Assembly: GCA_963921935.1 (NCBI GenBank)
Contig: OY998178.1
Location: forward strand, 59,245,451 to 59,309,450
DNA: 64,000 bases
Direction of reading: 5' to 3'
Source of the DNA: Galeruca laticollis
Lineage: Eukaryota; Arthropoda; Insecta; Coleoptera; Chrysomelidae
Shown here: in pieces, positions 1-10,800 of the stretch
Numbering within the stretch: the stretch's first letter is position 1
Layout: each line of letters starts with the position of its first letter
The notes under the pieces: generated by a model
What the model saw: only the letters and a program-made list of their open reading frames with translations
The model's database searches: none
Told to the model about the DNA's origin: nothing
Program-made: the position numbers and the translations under genes

Positions 1-1665
1 CACCTCCAGGACCATGGGCTAGAAGTGATAAAGAGAAGGCCATCCTCTTTGCTGAGCATCTATCTGAAGTTTTTACACCACAAAATAATGTTCCAGTTCA
101 AGAAGTAGACCAAATCCTTGGCGAACCACTACAAACACATCAAACAATAATTATTACATCAAAAGAAATAAAAGAAGTTATTGGCACATTAAATCCAAAA
201 AAAGCACCAGGAATAGACCTAATAACAGCGAAAATGTTAAAGGAACTACCTAAAAAAGGACTAGTCAAGCTGCTACATATTTTCAACGCAATACTGAGAC
301 TAAACTACTGGCCAAAACCACTAAAGATTGGTCAAATCATAATGATACTGAAGCCTGGGAAAAACCAAACAGATGTCAGTTCTTACCGCCCCATAAGTTT
401 AATATCAACAATTGCAAAATTACTCGAACGTCTTATTCTAAACAAAATCAACACAGAGCTAAACCCACAAAATTGGTTACCAAGTCATCAATTCGGATTC
501 CGACAAAACCATTCAACAATACAACAATGCCATCGTATAGTTAACACCATTAATGAATCCCTAGAAAACCGACAATATTGCACAGCCACCTTCTTAGACA
601 TTAGCCAAGCCTTCGACAAAGTTTGGCACCCAGGTCTACTTTGCAAGATAAAAACAATTCTCCCAGGTCCTTATTACAAAGCCATAGAAGCCTACCTCCA
701 TCAACGAGAGTTTACAGTAAAAGTAAATGAAGAAAACTCAGACAATATGATAATTCACTCAGGCGTTCCACAGGGAAGTATCCTAGGACCATTCCTATAT
801 TTAATATACACGCATGATCTACCCACAACTGACAACACTACTATTGGAACATTTGCAGATGATACTGCCATTTTTGCAACTCATTCAGACCCAGTGATAG
901 CATCCAACTACCTACAGGACCATCTAAATATGATGGAAGTATGGTTGGAAAAACGGAAGATAAAAGTAAATGAGTCAAAATCTAATCACATAACATTTAC
1001 ACTCCGAAAAGGGAACTGCCCACCAGTCAACATTAACCAAGTGAGAATACCCCAGAGCAATCAAGTTAAGTACCTTGGACTCCACTTTGACCGAAAACTT
1101 ACCTGGAAACACCACATAGTAAAAAAAAGGAAACAGCTAGACTTAAAAATTAAAGAAATACAATGGCTTATAGGCAGAAACTCCATACTCTCAATAGATA
1201 ACAAACTACTGATTTACAAAACGGTATTAAAGCCAATATGGACATATGGTGCAGAGCTTTGGGGATGCGCAAGTAATTCCAATATCTCCATCATCCAGAG
1301 AGCCCAGTCAAAAATAATCCGATCCATGGCAAATGCACCATGGTATGTGTCAAACAGAACCTTACATAACGACCTCAAGATTCCATATGTAAAAAACGTA
1401 ATTCAAGAAAATAACATCAAGCATCACAACAGACTAGAAGACCATCCAAATCCAATGCTACAACCACTACTACAACCTACCCTCGACAGAAGACTCAGAA
1501 GAATCTGGCCACTAGATCTCCGAGTAAACTGAGGAAGCATCATTGGATGCCCCACCTCTCCACGCCACAGATGTACAATATGTATTGTTAATTTTATTGT
1601 ACTAGCCAGCAAATTGACTTATAGATTGTATTTCATTCTGATTGTCAATAAATAGTGAAAAAAAA
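1..1665 (+). mobile_element. Jockey-clade non-LTR retrotransposon, 3' part
   Basis: This is the 3' part of a LINE-like element that enters the window already inside ORF2. It ends in a short 3' UTR and an A-run at about 1657-1666. It is almost identical to the near-complete minus-strand copy at 43442-47808, including the end signal 'gtcaataaatagtg' before the A-run, so the family is young. The A-run abuts the Gypsy LTR that starts at about 1666, so the two elements lie back to back. The 5' extent cannot be seen. Confidence 0.9.
3..1532 (+). CDS. Jockey-like ORF2 C-terminal half (reverse transcriptase), partial
   Basis: The frame is open from position 3 to the TGA at 1530-1532, so the protein begins upstream of the window. 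It holds most of a non-LTR reverse transcriptase. Visible motifs are KKAPGIDLITAKML, SYRPISLIST, the LSP-type GFR block (HQFGFRQNHST), GVPQGSILGPFLY and the catalytic FADDTAIF, with FADD at 852-863. A thumb and C-terminal region ending in RIWPLDLRVN follows. The enzyme would make cDNA at a nicked genomic target. Unlike the minus-strand copy, this one keeps frame through the A8 run near 1121-1128, so it is the better template for this part of the protein. No RNase H domain is visible, as usual for Jockey. Confidence 0.9.
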   Translation, partial: PPGPWARSDKEKAILFAEHLSEVFTPQNNVPVQEVDQILGEPLQTHQTIIITSKEIKEVIGTLNPKKAPGIDLITAKMLKELPKKGLVKLLHIFNAILRLNYWPKPLKIGQIIMILKPGKNQTDVSSYRPISLISTIAKLLERLILNKINTELNPQNWLPSHQFGFRQNHSTIQQCHRIVNTINESLENRQYCTATFLDISQAFDKVWHPGLLCKIKTILPGPYYKAIEAYLHQREFTVKVNEENSDNMIIHSGVPQGSILGPFLYLIYTHDLPTTDNTTIGTFADDTAIFATHSDPVIASNYLQDHLNMMEVWLEKRKIKVNESKSNHITFTLRKGNCPPVNINQVRIPQSNQVKYLGLHFDRKLTWKHHIVKKRKQLDLKIKEIQWLIGRNSILSIDNKLLIYKTVLKPIWTYGAELWGCASNSNISIIQRAQSKIIRSMANAPWYVSNRTLHNDLKIPYVKNVIQENNIKHHNRLEDHPNPMLQPLLQPTLDRRLRRIWPLDLRVN

Positions 1666-1927
1666 ACATAAATATATGACATTAATAAGTAAGGTTGATT
1701 TTATTATAATAATACGCCCAGAACCCTACTGATTTTAAGAGTCGTAAACGAATAAGAGCAGCCGAGGTAAGAAAACATAAGAATTAAATAAACTACATGT
1801 TTATAAATAGCATACTAAATAAAAGGAATCATTTTTAAAATATATGTGTAATTTGGCGAACCCAATAAGAATTCTAATTATTACTATAATAATTATAACA
1901 TTATTATATACACACACACATATATAA
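1666..1927 (+). repeat. 5' LTR of the Gypsy element
   Basis: 262 bp matching 7639-7899 with about three differences. The shared block starts with 'acataaatatatgacatt' and ends in 'cacacacatatataa'. The true start may be the TG at 1677. No clean TG...CA ends can be defined. The LTR should carry the element's promoter and polyadenylation signals; an 'aataaa'-like stretch is present but no TATA box can be assigned with confidence. Confidence 0.85.
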
Positions 1928-2088
1928 CTGTCTCCGCAACGTGGGGCATTAGGCAATTAGAGCAAATAGGTCAATTAAAATTAGTGCAATTAGGGCATTA
2001 AGGCAATTAAAATTAGAGCATTAAGGTATTAAGGAATTGAATAGAGAAAATAATATTAAATAAATTTATAAAATAATATACAAGTAAA

Positions 2089-2730
2089 ATGGAGAAGAAA
2101 ATGACGTTAAGAGATGGCAAACAAGTTGGAATAGAAGATGGATCTGATCAGGAGACTGATGGAAGAGAACTTGGAATGGGTGATTTCCAAGTACATTACT
2201 TGATACAAGGAAGAGATAATCAAGAGAACGAGGAAGAGACAGATGGAAGTGAAAAAATGGAATCAATTGAAGAAATTGAAACAATCAAAATGAGAGAAGA
2301 AAAGAATCAAGGAATGATATCTGGGAAGAAGGATGAACAAAATATGATAATGCAAATTTTACAAAACATAAGTAGGGAAATAAAAACAAGCAATCAAAGT
2401 ATGAGAGAGGAAATAAAAACAAGCAATCAAAGTATGAGAGAAGAAATAAAAACAAGCAATCAAAGAATAGAAGAAAAGATAGAAGATATAAGAAAACAAT
2501 TAGATGAATCAAAAAAATATACAGAAGAAAGAATTCAAACAACAAAACAAGAAATAAGAGATGAAATGATAGGAAGAATAATGGAATTAGAAGAAGTACA
2601 ATCTACGAAAATACAAAATTTAAAGAAGAATGAAAATGATTTAAAAATTGAAATTGGAGAAAACACAAAGAAAATAAAAGGAAATAGTGAAAAACACCAA
2701 ATTAGACAGAGAAATTATGAAGACAAATAA
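2089..2730 (+). CDS. Gypsy gag, N-terminal coiled-coil part
   Basis: A 213-residue frame starting MEKKMTLRDG, very rich in Glu, Lys, Gln and Ile, opening the gag gene. It carries an 11-residue repeat (EIKTSNQSMRE) at 2377-2409, 2410-2442 and, diverged, 2443-2475: three 33-bp DNA units that encode hendecad coiled coil. The rest of the frame also looks helical and coiled-coil. It overlaps the next frame (from 2687) by 44 bp. The protein sense continues there, which points to a one-base shift near 2690 rather than two genes. Its likely role is assembly of the virus-like particle. Confidence 0.75.
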   Translation: MEKKMTLRDGKQVGIEDGSDQETDGRELGMGDFQVHYLIQGRDNQENEEETDGSEKMESIEEIETIKMREEKNQGMISGKKDEQNMIMQILQNISREIKTSNQSMREEIKTSNQSMREEIKTSNQRIEEKIEDIRKQLDESKKYTEERIQTTKQEIRDEMIGRIMELEEVQSTKIQNLKKNENDLKIEIGENTKKIKGNSEKHQIRQRNYEDK

Positions 2731-3877
2731 AAATATACAAAGCATAGAGGATGATATAACTAAGGAAATACAAATGAATTTTAAGATAGCAGAGGAAGAA
2801 AACAACAAGATAAAAAGGGAATTAACAATGGAGATGAAAAATATTCAAGGAAAAATGGAACAAATAGAAAGAAAAGGAGGAAATATGGAATATATAGGGG
2901 GAATAAGAACTATTTATGGATCAGCCAATCAAAAATTCGATGGAAACATTAAGAAATTACATCCAAAAATATTCATAAGAATTTTAAAAAATAGAGTAAG
3001 AGGAATGAATGATATTGAGGACATAAAGGAGGTGATTAGAGACCATTTAGAAAATCATGCATTAATATGGTTTGCTGCAAGGGAAAAGGACATAACAAAA
3101 TTTAATGAATTTGAGACAGCATTTTTACAGTACTTTTGGGGCGAAAATGCACAATCAGCTGTGAGGGAACAATTGTATTTTGGCAAATTTTCTGAAAACA
3201 GAAGCCACAGTTTGAATAACTATGCAATTCATATGCATGCAATGACGCAGTATTTAGAACCACCAATCCCTGAAGAAGAAATTGTCATGTTCATAGCAAG
3301 ACATTTTAAGGCAGAACTAGCTGAAACCATTGCGGTACAAAACATAAGAAAACTAGACCAATTATCGATGTATCTACAAAGAGTAGAAAGAAATTTGACG
3401 AGACAGGATACTGCTCAACAAAGTCAAAGAATAAATAATGACAATAACGCAAATAACCCAAGAAATACAAATACTAATAGCAACAATCAAAACAATAATT
3501 GGAACAATAACAGATTTAATTACAATCGAAATAATGATAATAATAGACCATATAATAATAACAATAATTATAACAACAGAAATAACAATTTTAATAATAA
3601 TAGAAACAGAAATAATAATGACTCATACAGACCAAACAACTATCATGACAGAAACAATAGACCATATAGAAGAAACTCAGAAGGAGATGGAGAAAGAAAT
3701 ACAGAATACCAAACAAGAAGAGTTAATTATCAGAGAATTGATCAGAATAGAAGAAGTAGATCAGAAGAAAGAGGGGAAAGAACTATAAATGAAGATAATG
3801 CAAGAACAGAGACGACACCAATATATAGACAAGACACAGGACGAACAACAGACATAAATGATAATCAAAATTTTTAA
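2687..3877 (+). CDS. Gypsy gag, capsid core plus Asn/Arg-rich tail
   Basis: 396 residues. The first about 65 continue the coiled coil of the upstream frame. The middle (about residues 85-245) is a retrotransposon gag capsid domain with landmarks such as HALIWFAAREKDI, FLQYFWGENAQSAVREQLY and ARHFKAELAETIA. The tail, from about residue 250 to 320, is almost pure Asn with Arg and Tyr, then Arg-rich. No CCHC zinc knuckle is visible, so nucleic-acid binding probably falls to the basic Asn/Arg tract. The pol frame begins about 70 bp downstream, with stops between, so protease is not in simple in-frame fusion. Confidence 0.8.
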   Translation: MKNTKLDREIMKTNKNIQSIEDDITKEIQMNFKIAEEENNKIKRELTMEMKNIQGKMEQIERKGGNMEYIGGIRTIYGSANQKFDGNIKKLHPKIFIRILKNRVRGMNDIEDIKEVIRDHLENHALIWFAAREKDITKFNEFETAFLQYFWGENAQSAVREQLYFGKFSENRSHSLNNYAIHMHAMTQYLEPPIPEEEIVMFIARHFKAELAETIAVQNIRKLDQLSMYLQRVERNLTRQDTAQQSQRINNDNNANNPRNTNTNSNNQNNNWNNNRFNYNRNNDNNRPYNNNNNYNNRNNNFNNNRNRNNNDSYRPNNYHDRNNRPYRRNSEGDGERNTEYQTRRVNYQRIDQNRRSRSEERGERTINEDNARTETTPIYRQDTGRTTDINDNQNF

Positions 3878-3945
3878 ATACGCACACATCAAATAAACAA
3901 AATCTATATATCTGTACTTATGAAAATCCAAATGAATTTATAAAT

Positions 3946-4902
3946 TTGAATGAAAATATAAATACAGATGGGAATAATGGTTTGATAATAATAAATGGAT
4001 TAGTTAAAAATTTAGAAGCTAAAATAATTATTGATACTGGATCAGAAGCATCAATAATCAATCAAAAGTTTGTTGATAGATTAAATATTCAAATGAATAA
4101 TATTATTAAAATTCCAAAAATGAATTTAATTGGTGCTAATTGCAAGAAATTATGTGAAATCAATAGATCAATGAACATAAATGTGAATATTGGGGGAAAG
4201 GAATTCAATTTACAAGTATTAATAGCTCCAAATATTGAAACTGAAATAATAATAGGATGTGATGAATTAGAAAAACATAAAACTATAATAAATTTAGAAG
4301 AAAGAAAATTAAGAATGGATGGAACATGGATTAACTTTCAAATAATAGTATTAAAGGAAGAAGTAAGAAGAGTTAGCAATATGTACAAAGAAAAAGGAGA
4401 TAATGAATATGAATATGAAGAAAATGAAATTATAATTGATTGTCCTGATGATAGGAAAGAAGAAATAATAAATTTAATGAATAAATATAATAATTTATTT
4501 TCAAAGGAGAATAGAATTGCGAAAGATTATGTACATAAAATAGAAGTAAATGAATATATTAAAAATTTCAAAGCAAAAACATATCCCATCCCTTATAAAC
4601 ATAAAGATCAAGTAAGAAAATGTATAAAAGAACTCTTAGAAAATAAAATAATAGAAAGAAGTAATTCACAATACATAAATCCTATTGTTGTAGTAGTTAA
4701 GAAGAATTGAGAATTAAGACTTTGCTTAGACGCTAGAAATATCAATAAATTTTCAAAACCCCAATATGAAGCACCTATGTCAGTCGAATCAATTTTAGGA
4801 CGGATAACAAAAACGTCAATATTTTCAAGATTAGATTTAAAACATAGTTTTTGGCTAATTCCATTGCAGGAGGAAAGTAGAGATTATTCCTTATGTAATT
4901 GA
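3946..4902 (+). pseudogene. Gypsy protease and truncated reverse transcriptase
   Basis: The frame opens with MNENINTDG and reaches a retropepsin active site, IIDTGSEASIIN, with DTGS at 4033-4044. A second half with IGCDELEKHK follows. RT begins at the TYPIPYKHKDQVRKCIKELL block. A TGA at 4708-4710 interrupts it, but the same frame continues as LRLCLDARNINK (the RT finger motif), ARLDLKHSFWLIPL-like residues, and ends at TGA 4900-4902. RT is cut before its catalytic YxDD. Sequence past about 4885 belongs to integrase, so the gene is dead through both a stop and a deletion. Confidence 0.85.
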
Positions 4903-5002
4903 CAATGAAAATGGAGTGAATAGCTATGTTTTAAAAGATCCTATCAGTAGTAGAACGAGAGGAGTATTTCATATCAGTAATTTATATAGATTTTGTAATT
5001 AA
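4886..5002 (+). pseudogene. Gypsy integrase C-terminal remnant
   Basis: In a different frame from RT, 38 codons ending in TAA at 5000-5002 read as the extreme C-terminus of a Gypsy pol polyprotein. The cues are NSYVLKDPISSRTRGV and FHISNLYRF, the block found just before the stop in many insect Gypsy integrases. It directly follows the RT remnant, so a deletion of roughly 2.5 kb (inferred from usual pol length) removed RT palm, RNase H and integrase core. Confidence 0.7.
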
Positions 5003-7638
5003 ATTATGACTAATACTAACAGACATTAACTGACAATATAATAGACATTATTAATACTAAAGAATTCATGATAACATAATTAAAATCAAACTAAAGAGAT
5101 GAAGGACACACAAATTTCAAAGTATCCAAAAGTTTAACTATCACAATGATCATAATCCCAAAAATTAGAAAGTCAAATGATAGATGAAATTTCAAGTTTA
5201 TTATAGTACATGTAGAAGAACGGTTATTATAAGATTGTATAATAATTTAATTATGAGGATAGGAAGAAAGAATAAGATGGAAAAGTATAGAAAATATATT
5301 AATTAAAAATGATGAATATTATTAATGAAACATGAAATAAAGAAGTGAATATGAAATAATATTGATGAAAAATGAATGATATGAAAAGATATAAAAATAA
5401 GACAGATCATAATTAAGATATTGAAATAGGATTATAAACAACAAGAATAATAAAGAAAAAAATACTATGATAAAATAATTAAATGGATAAAATTTGGTTT
5501 TCTCATTTCTTTTATATTTAAAATAAATCAAGAAAACAAATTTTGGGAATGTTGTTGTAAATCGAACATATACATAACCTATATAGAATCCTGATAAAGG
5601 ATATAAAATTAAAATTTGTCAATAAAAATAATTTTTTAAAGATAATGTATCAAAATAATAAAATACCTTGTATAACAATATAACCAAGTACGATCAATGG
5701 GTATAATCAAAAAGAAAGTAAATAAATATAAAAGGAAATCATAAACAACCATCAGAAAAACAGTTGTAAAATTAATTCTTCAACTTAATAAAAACAACCT
5801 TAGACAGAACCTCACAAGTAAACGCAGATCAAGAAATAATATAACGCTGCATGGAATCTTAGACACCCAGAGCATCTGTTTATATTTTAAAAATAAATAG
5901 AATCTCCTAACAAAATCAACAAAAACTATAATGATTAAACAATAAAAAGACATTTAGAAGTAATAAAATATATAGAATAAGATATTTAGTTAATAATTAA
6001 TCATAAAAGTAGATATAGGTAATATTATAATAAGTAGGAATCTGTAATATAGGCAAGGTCAAATTTATACAAAATGAAACAGTTGAGACAAATTATACCA
6101 ACATAAATAATTTTGAATATAAAATACAATAATGAAATAAATGATTACCGACATAGTTTATGTGTATAGATGTAATAACATCAAACATAATGAGAAATAA
6201 ATTGTATACATGTATAATAGGTAAATATGTAGGTTGTAGAAAACGAAAAATTAATGAAATTGCATTGACCAATCAAAACATCGCAAATAAACAGTAATAT
6301 GGAAAAAGACAATAATAATAAGGTGTGAGTGAATAAGTCAATGACAATAAGTGTATTATGAATAAAAAACAATAGTTTGCAATAAGTTTAAGTTAGAAAA
6401 CAATAAAAAACAAGAATAAACAAAGTGACAGGTGAATTTTTCAATCGAACTTTCGAGAACAAAATCCACTTCCGGTGACAAACCATAAAAAGGGTTTTGT
6501 TCGATGTAAAATGCGGGAAATGGGGAGTTGAGCGTCAGTGATCATATAAGTAACACTAATATAAAGTTATCCAATTTTTTTCAATGTAACAAATTTTATA
6601 ATTAATCAAGGCAAAGACATATAAATCCATATAAATTTAATCAGTTATAAATAAATCAAGTGTAACAAAGTTTTTGGTGAGACTACGAATAGCAGAGGAA
6701 ACAATTATCACCCAGATAATTACGAGCAAGATATTCATCCATCGAAGGCGGGAAAATCTATTGGAAGCGTCCCCGGTGTGGCATCATTTCAAGAAAAAGG
6801 AACAAAAGGTCGGTTGTGTGTTAATTAAATATATTTGGACCAAATAAATAATAACTTTCAAATAAGAACGTATGAATAATAATTTTAAAATAATAATTTC
6901 GAATGATATAAGAAAATTTAAGAGCTCATATACCTGGTAGTAAAGTTCTTTTATCTTTACATGAATATAATATACCAGAGAAAAGTAATATTAAAACTTA
7001 CCATTGTAAAGTGTAGATAAATGTATAATTTCTTTCATGTCGAACTTCACCAAAAATATATATAAAAATTTCCACTATTAACAGACCACAACTAATTCCA
7101 GTTTATATCAATACACAATTATTACCATACGGTAAAATAATATTTAAAACGTAAATTTTGAGTCGATAAAAATATCAAATGTGTTTCCAATTTCACGTCC
7201 CGAATAAAACTAAAAATTAGCATTTAAAATCATTTCATAATCCTCCTAGTTAGAAAGAAACATTTTAAAAGGTTTTTTTGTTTAAAGTGGAAGCAAATTT
7301 AGAAATGCAGGTACTTGTAAATTTCTAAGAATTTCAACGCTCACAAGATTTCGACCAAGTTATGCAAATGAGCCAGAAAAAGTCGTTTTAAAAAGAAAGG
7401 TATAATTTTTATTGTAATATAAAGAAAGTCATATTCAAAGTGGAAATTTAGATATATATATATAAAATAACTCATTATTTATGTATAACGTAAGAATTGG
7501 TAGAACAAAAGGTTAATTATTTATTTTATTGATAAGTAGTTTCATCAGTCTAACTGTGTAATAAGACGTAACAAATAGTTTATATATGAATCATTTTTTT
7601 TATGTTTTTAAAAGTTTTCAAAAATTTTTTATCAGTCA
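5003..7638 (+). other. Noncoding spacer between pol and 3' LTR
   Basis: About 2.6 kb of very AT-rich sequence with no recognisable gene and no env. The only point of note is a 52-codon open stretch at 6670-6828 (starting VFGETTNSRG, holding HPDNYEQDIHPSKAGK, stop TAA) with higher GC than its surroundings, plus a GC-richer patch at 6430-6530. Other reading frames here are short and of low complexity. I see no convincing polypurine tract directly before the 3' LTR. Confidence 0.5.
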
Positions 7639-7899
7639 CATAAATATATGACATTAATAAGTAAGGTTGATTTTATTATAATAATATGCCCAGAACCCTA
7701 CTGATTTTAAGAGTCGTAAACGAATAAGAGCAGCCGAGGTAAGAAAACATAAGAATTAAATAAACTACATGTTTATAAATAGCATACTAAATAAAAGGAA
7801 TCATTATTAAAATATATGTGTAATTTGGCGAACCCAATAAGAATTCTAATTATTACTATAATAATTATAACATTATTATATACACACACACATATATAA
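7639..7899 (+). repeat. 3' LTR of the Gypsy element
   Basis: 261 bp, direct-repeat partner of 1666-1927. It runs straight into a short (TA)n at 7900-7913, which hides the exact end and any target duplication. Confidence 0.85.
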
Positions 7900-8559
7900 T
7901 ATATATATATATATTGTTGTAGAATGAATGGAGACATAAATAATAACCAATTTATTATAAGAATAGTAAAATTAATATCTGTCAATAATATTTTAAATTT
8001 TATCAATTTTAAGTAATTTCAAAAATCAAGTTATTTTAATAAAGTCATACGTCGTTATACAATAAAAATCTCCAATTCTAGATTTCCTTGAATTGAGTAT
8101 AAGACAAAGGACTTATCTTGGAGTGGTTCTGGAATTATTCAGCCCTCAGCTAGGTCCTAGTGGATGGAGATACGGTCCTTAGTCCATCCCGGCCGGTTTT
8201 GTGTTGTTCTCAATGGTGGTGCTCAGTCCTAGGGCCTACCCAGGGGCTTCAGAGCAGCAAATATGTGAAAACACATTGATGTAGGTATATTAACTTATCA
8301 TTGTCACTATAGGAAGAGACTTTTCCTATGTACGATATCCTTTAAATATACAAAATTTCGAAGAGAAACAAGTTTTTTAATTTTGAAACATTAGTACGAC
8401 GAAATTAAAACATCATAGTCCGATGGAAATCGTAACAGCCGATCGGCTTGTTAAAAACTTTATCAAAAAATGAAAAAATACGTCTTTTTGCTCACATGAA
8501 CTCGTTATAATTTTCCCCCTCCTGCCTATCGTCACCTCTCCTATTTTTTTTAAATAGAA
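7900..8559. other. Noncoding stretch, unassigned repeat-like patch
   Basis: No gene recognised. A GC-richer patch at about 8100-8270 ('tcccggccgg', 'ctagggcctacccagg') stands out from the AT-rich background and looks like a fragment of a dispersed repeat, but I cannot name it. 'acgccctgtaca' at 8561 resembles element-edge motifs seen elsewhere in insects. Confidence 0.35.
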
Positions 8560-9420
8560 CGCCCTGTACATGTTTGCAAAAATGTATAATACCGGCAGTA
8601 CCAGTCCAGTGCTCGAGGGAGACTGTAGTGTTCTAGATGCCTACCGCTTCAAGTTTTTTGGTCACTGTACATCAAATCAAATCCCAGATAGCGGCCGCCG
8701 GCAAATTGGAGGTCGCCAGAAGAAATTCCAACACGGTAAACTAAACGAATATTCAGTTTGTCCGCAACGAAATCAAAAACGATCTGTCGTCCTTTTCAGT
8801 ACGATATAGCAAAAAACAGCATATTGAGATGTGCGCTAGCAATAAATTATTTCTCGTGAGCCCCCGAACAGGAGTTGACACCCAAAAGCTCCAAAAAAAA
8901 ACCAAATCCATCTGCTAAACCGAATTAGACCAATTTAATCATGCTATCCGAGTTAAAGAAGTTACTGAAAAAACCGATGACTTCCTCTACAGATACCCAG
9001 CCGATTCGAAAACCGCTCATCAAATTTCACGGCTGTGCACATTAGTGCCAGCCCTCAAACTCCAATCCTGTATCCCTATACCTAAATATTGTAACCGTTG
9101 TACCCGAATCTTGCAGATCAAACCCGATCTACCTATCCTGCCGTTAATCTAACCACCGCCCAGAGAAATATCCCAAAATGACACCCCAACCTGCACAAAC
9201 TGCGGAGGTCGGCACTCTTCACTCCACTGTCGCTGCTCCAAAACCCCAAGAAACCGCTCCAGTAACCCCAAGCACCGTTATACTTCACCACAGATACCAA
9301 AATCCTTATAGAAACCATCGCCGTAACAATCATGAACGTCATCCCTTCCTCCCGAGACTTTGTAGCGGAATCCTTTCGCCACCTCATCCCATCCTTCTAA
9401 AGACACTACTACATTATCAC
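8560..9420 (+). pseudogene. Decayed non-LTR ORF1 (gag) remnant
   Basis: GC-rich for the region and coding-like in changing frames. The strongest cue is a knuckle-like block near 9180-9230 reading CTNCGGRHSSLHCRC, a Cys-Cys-His-Cys spacing used by Jockey/R1/I ORF1 proteins. Upstream, near 8765-8900, a stretch reading NDLSSFSVRYSKKQHIEMCA resembles the N-terminal part of such gag proteins. Many stops and shifts are present, and no reverse transcriptase follows. It could derive from any LINE of the Jockey superfamily. Confidence 0.45.
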
Positions 9421-9679
9421 TAGCATATGCAGGCGCGCTCACTTCGCTTTCCCTCCTACCGTCGGTATTGCAGGTTTTCTGTAGCTTTCCTGTAACCTGG
9501 TGAGCTTGTTTACCAGGCAAATGGCCGGCAGCAGGAAATAATACAGCTGCAGCTGTACCCTCTCTCACAGTTAATTTCAATTTACTAATAAAAAAAGTTT
9601 AATTGTTGACAGGAACAAGTCCATATGCGTATCAAGACGTTCGTTCCCCTTTATATGATTTTTGATGTATTTTTCCATT

Positions 9680-10195
9680 TTTACTGCAGTTAGGAGATTT
9701 GTAAATTGCTTTCAAGAAACAGGTCTAATCTCTGTAAAAGATGTTTTGCCAACTTTTATAAAAATCTTGACAACAATCGGCAAACTGCATTAGAATGTGA
9801 TCTGGGTGGATCTGTTAGTAGTATTTTAAAACAGCATACATTTCATCCATACAAAATAACACTTTTGCTAGAATGGACTTGAGGATGAATTTTGTGAAAC
9901 CATAATGCAGAAGGTAGACACTAACCTACAGGTCTGTAATAATATAGTTTCTATTGTAGCTACATTTATGCTAAATGGTATGTACCATTAATCGCACCAT
10001 TGCAGATATTGGAGTGATATCAGATGGATGCGGGAACATATATCACAAACACCTTTTAAAAGTGAATGTGTGTGCAGGTATTAATGGAACCACTATTATT
10101 GCTCCATTTTTTATAGAAGACAATTCAAATACACAAAAATTATTTAGAAATGCTACAAAATCAAATAGTTTCCACAATCAAGTAGATAATTGATA
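9680..10195 (+). pseudogene. Decayed Tc1/mariner-like (IS630 superfamily) transposase
   Basis: Reading across frames gives the order expected for this transposase: a helix-turn-helix end (RRFVNCFQETG), FHPYKITLL, then DEFCETIMQKVD, ATFMLNG and KVNVCAGINGTTIIAPFFIE. The last corresponds to the KVNVWAGI..IIGPFFI block that spans the first catalytic region. The C-terminal DPD/DDE part is absent. The same transposase superfamily is better kept at 41494-43290. No inverted repeats were found around this fragment. Confidence 0.6.
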
Positions 10196-10530
10196 ACAAT
10201 TGATTGATTATTAAAATTTGGTTCCAGTAACGCCACACTTTGCAATTACCTGAATGAGTTTTTAAAAATATGTGTATAAGACGTGCAATATTCACCTTAA
10301 AAATAATGTATACAAAACAAAACCTGATAATTTGATTGATTTTAGGAATAGAATAATGGTAAATGCAACAAAAAATGACAGATGAAAGTTGGGGTAATGC
10401 CATATTATCAGCAATTCACAAAAGAATGTTGCCAGATGGATGACATGTTCATCTAATTAAATAAAATATTAGTTGTTGATTAGATTAGAGAAATAAATAA
10501 ACGGGCTTAAAGATTAAAACTAACTGTTCC
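10196..10530. other. Noncoding AT-rich stretch
   Basis: I see no coding signal, tRNA or repeat structure beyond low complexity. Confidence 0.4.
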
Positions 10531-10800
10531 GGCTGTATCGTGCTAACAAACCGAATTTTCTCCAAAAATGTGGTATATTTGGATTTATAGGACCCGTTGT
10601 ACTGGCTCTTGTGAGCTGAAAATCAATATGGTTCATATATGAGACGCCCTGAACAAAATCCAATCATAAAATTGGTCACTTGAATACACTCCGGAGACTG
10701 TATCGTGCTAACAAACAGAAAGTTTTCCAAAAAATGTAGTATATAAGGATTTATAGGAAATTGGTGACTGAAGGCTGTATCTTGATAACAAGACATGTTA
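10531..10800 (+). repeat. Diverged direct repeat, about 61 bp
   Basis: A unit beginning 'ctgtatcgtgctaacaaa' occurs at 10531-10591 and again at 10695-10757 (period about 164 bp), with a shorter, weaker third match at 10772-10797. No coding sense. It is probably a decayed minisatellite or an element end. Confidence 0.6.

Larger units (their letters stand above)
1666..7899 (+). mobile_element. Gypsy-type LTR retrotransposon, internally deleted
   Basis: Near-identical direct repeats of about 262 bp flank gag, protease, a truncated RT and the last piece of integrase, in the order expected for Ty3/Gypsy. Just inside the 5' LTR the sequence 'ccgcaacgtggggc' looks like the primer-binding region of insect Gypsy elements. 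The two LTRs differ at only a few positions, so insertion is fairly recent. Pol is not functional: most of RT, RNase H and integrase are missing. I could not fix the target duplication because the 3' edge runs into (TA)n sequence. Confidence 0.85.

Noticed and set aside
3438..3788. 116-codon frame inside gag (MTITQITQEIQILIATIKTI)
   Set aside because: Out-of-frame reading of the Asn-rich tract; Ile/Thr repeats are a by-product of the 'aataat' DNA.
5322..8006. Minus-strand frames of 63-77 codons in the Gypsy spacer (5322-5531, 6181-6372, 7773-8006)
   Set aside because: Phe/Ile/Tyr-rich translations of AT-rich DNA with no motif; composition alone explains them.
9133..9580. Minus-strand frames over the decayed gag
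   Set aside because: They arise from the GC-rich complementary strand; plus-strand knuckle sense is the better reading.
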